From the NCBI GenBank assembly GCA_963971405.1, contig OZ020486.1, positions 8,951,419 through 9,015,418 of the forward strand: a stretch of 64,000 nt of DNA, given 5' to 3'. The DNA comes from Psococerastis gibbosa. Lineage: Eukaryota > Arthropoda > Insecta > Psocodea > Psocidae. Made by a program: the position numbers and the translations under genes. Below the pieces are notes generated by a model. It was not told where the DNA came from. It made no database searches and saw nothing but the letters and a program-made list of their open reading frames with translations. This document shows, one piece after another, positions 63,505 to 64,000 of the stretch; the first letter of the stretch is position 1, and each line of letters opens with the position of its first letter.

Positions 63505-63655
63505 ACAGAATGCAACAGGCGTGAGTATGACTTAACCAAGGACATGGTCAGGGCATGTAGAGTAGTGGTGCAGTCTCCAACAGAATGCAATAGGCGTGAG
63601 TATGACTTATCCAAAGAACATGGTCAGGGCATGTAGAGTAGTGGTACAAACTCCG
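63505..63655 (+). repeat. 75-bp tandem duplication spanning a SINE start
   Basis: ACAGAATGCAACAGGCGTGA...ACATGGTCAGGGCATGTAGA...GTAGTGGT occurs at 63505-63579 and again at 63580-63655 with a few differences. Each unit holds SINE flank plus the first ~25 bp of SINE-A. Confidence 0.8.
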
Positions 63656-63785
63656 ATTTTCACCCGAAAAGTTGTTGGGTTGAGTCCCACATTTGCTACA
63701 TTTTTACGCCATACTTCGGAGGGCACGTAAAGCAGGTGGGCCCGGACCTTTCTAGTTGAGTGCAAGAGAGGGCTTTATATTCTTT
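63622..63785 (+). repeat. SINE-A copy 6
   Basis: GGCATGTAGAGTAGTGGTAC, TTTTCACCCGAAAAGTTGTT, altered B box GGGTTGAGTCC, CCATACTTCGGAGGGCACG, CTTTCTAGTTGAGTGCAAG and GGGCTTTATA. The tail after CTTTATA is lost. Confidence 0.75.
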
Positions 63786-64000
63786 TTGTCTAGTACTATT
63801 GCCGAGAAAATTTGGAGCACCGCTTAGGGTGTCAATGGTACAGTACGTATGAATTTGTTGTTTGTTTGATTCTGCCCTTCTCTTAAAAGTGAAAAGTTGA
63901 GGGGTGGGGGGGGGGGGCTGCTTGAGCACCAATAACCCCAGACTTTACCATCCATTATACACAACCTAAGTTCAAAATCAAAGCCAATGGACACGATAAT

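Overview
This is a repeat-dominated, AT-rich stretch of a eukaryotic nuclear genome, most likely an invertebrate animal and perhaps an arthropod. The grounds are tRNA-derived SINEs with polymerase III boxes, fragments of several non-LTR retrotransposon lineages, many hAT- and Harbinger-like MITEs, and a copia-type LTR retrotransposon whose primer-binding site matches the half-tRNA(iMet) priming of Drosophila copia. I cannot name the species. I found no convincing host protein-coding gene, operon, rRNA, functional tRNA or CRISPR array. The only long coding region is the 1186-codon copia Gag-Pol frame at 58800-62360.

Layout. 1-12.5 kb: LINE 3' ends, a SINE, a triply nested MITE complex (3340-4075), 'family D' copies (4345-5660), hAT MITEs, a nearly perfect 394-bp palindrome (8072-8465) and a ~155-bp satellite-like array (10516-11350). 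12.5-25 kb: SINE-C and family-2 repeats, hAT MITEs with 8-bp target duplications, a LINE inserted into a LINE (22200-22757) and a CR1/L2-like LINE tail. 25-38 kb: more family D (including a head-to-head pair at 31762-33634), SINEs A, B and C, a LINE reverse-transcriptase remnant, a hAT MITE (34101-34340) and two copies of one hAT MITE family (37537-38237). 38-50 kb: a hairpin repeat with hammerhead-like core motifs, a tRNA-Ser-derived fragment ending in CCA, an inverted MITE dimer, a dispersed ~120-bp direct repeat with a LINE inserted in one unit, and further MITEs. 50-64 kb: family D again, two 380-bp Harbinger-like MITEs with TTA target sites, one more hAT MITE, then the copia element, cut off in its RNase H domain by a family D copy.

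The window reads as layered transposition. Several layers are datable because an uninterrupted copy of the target, or a target-site duplication, is also present. Family D is younger than the copia element, two MITEs postdate the F1 MITE they sit in, one LINE postdates another, and a LINE postdates a local duplication. I see no clear new gene system. The best leads are the family D repeat, the palindrome at 8.1-8.5 kb and the hammerhead-like repeats.
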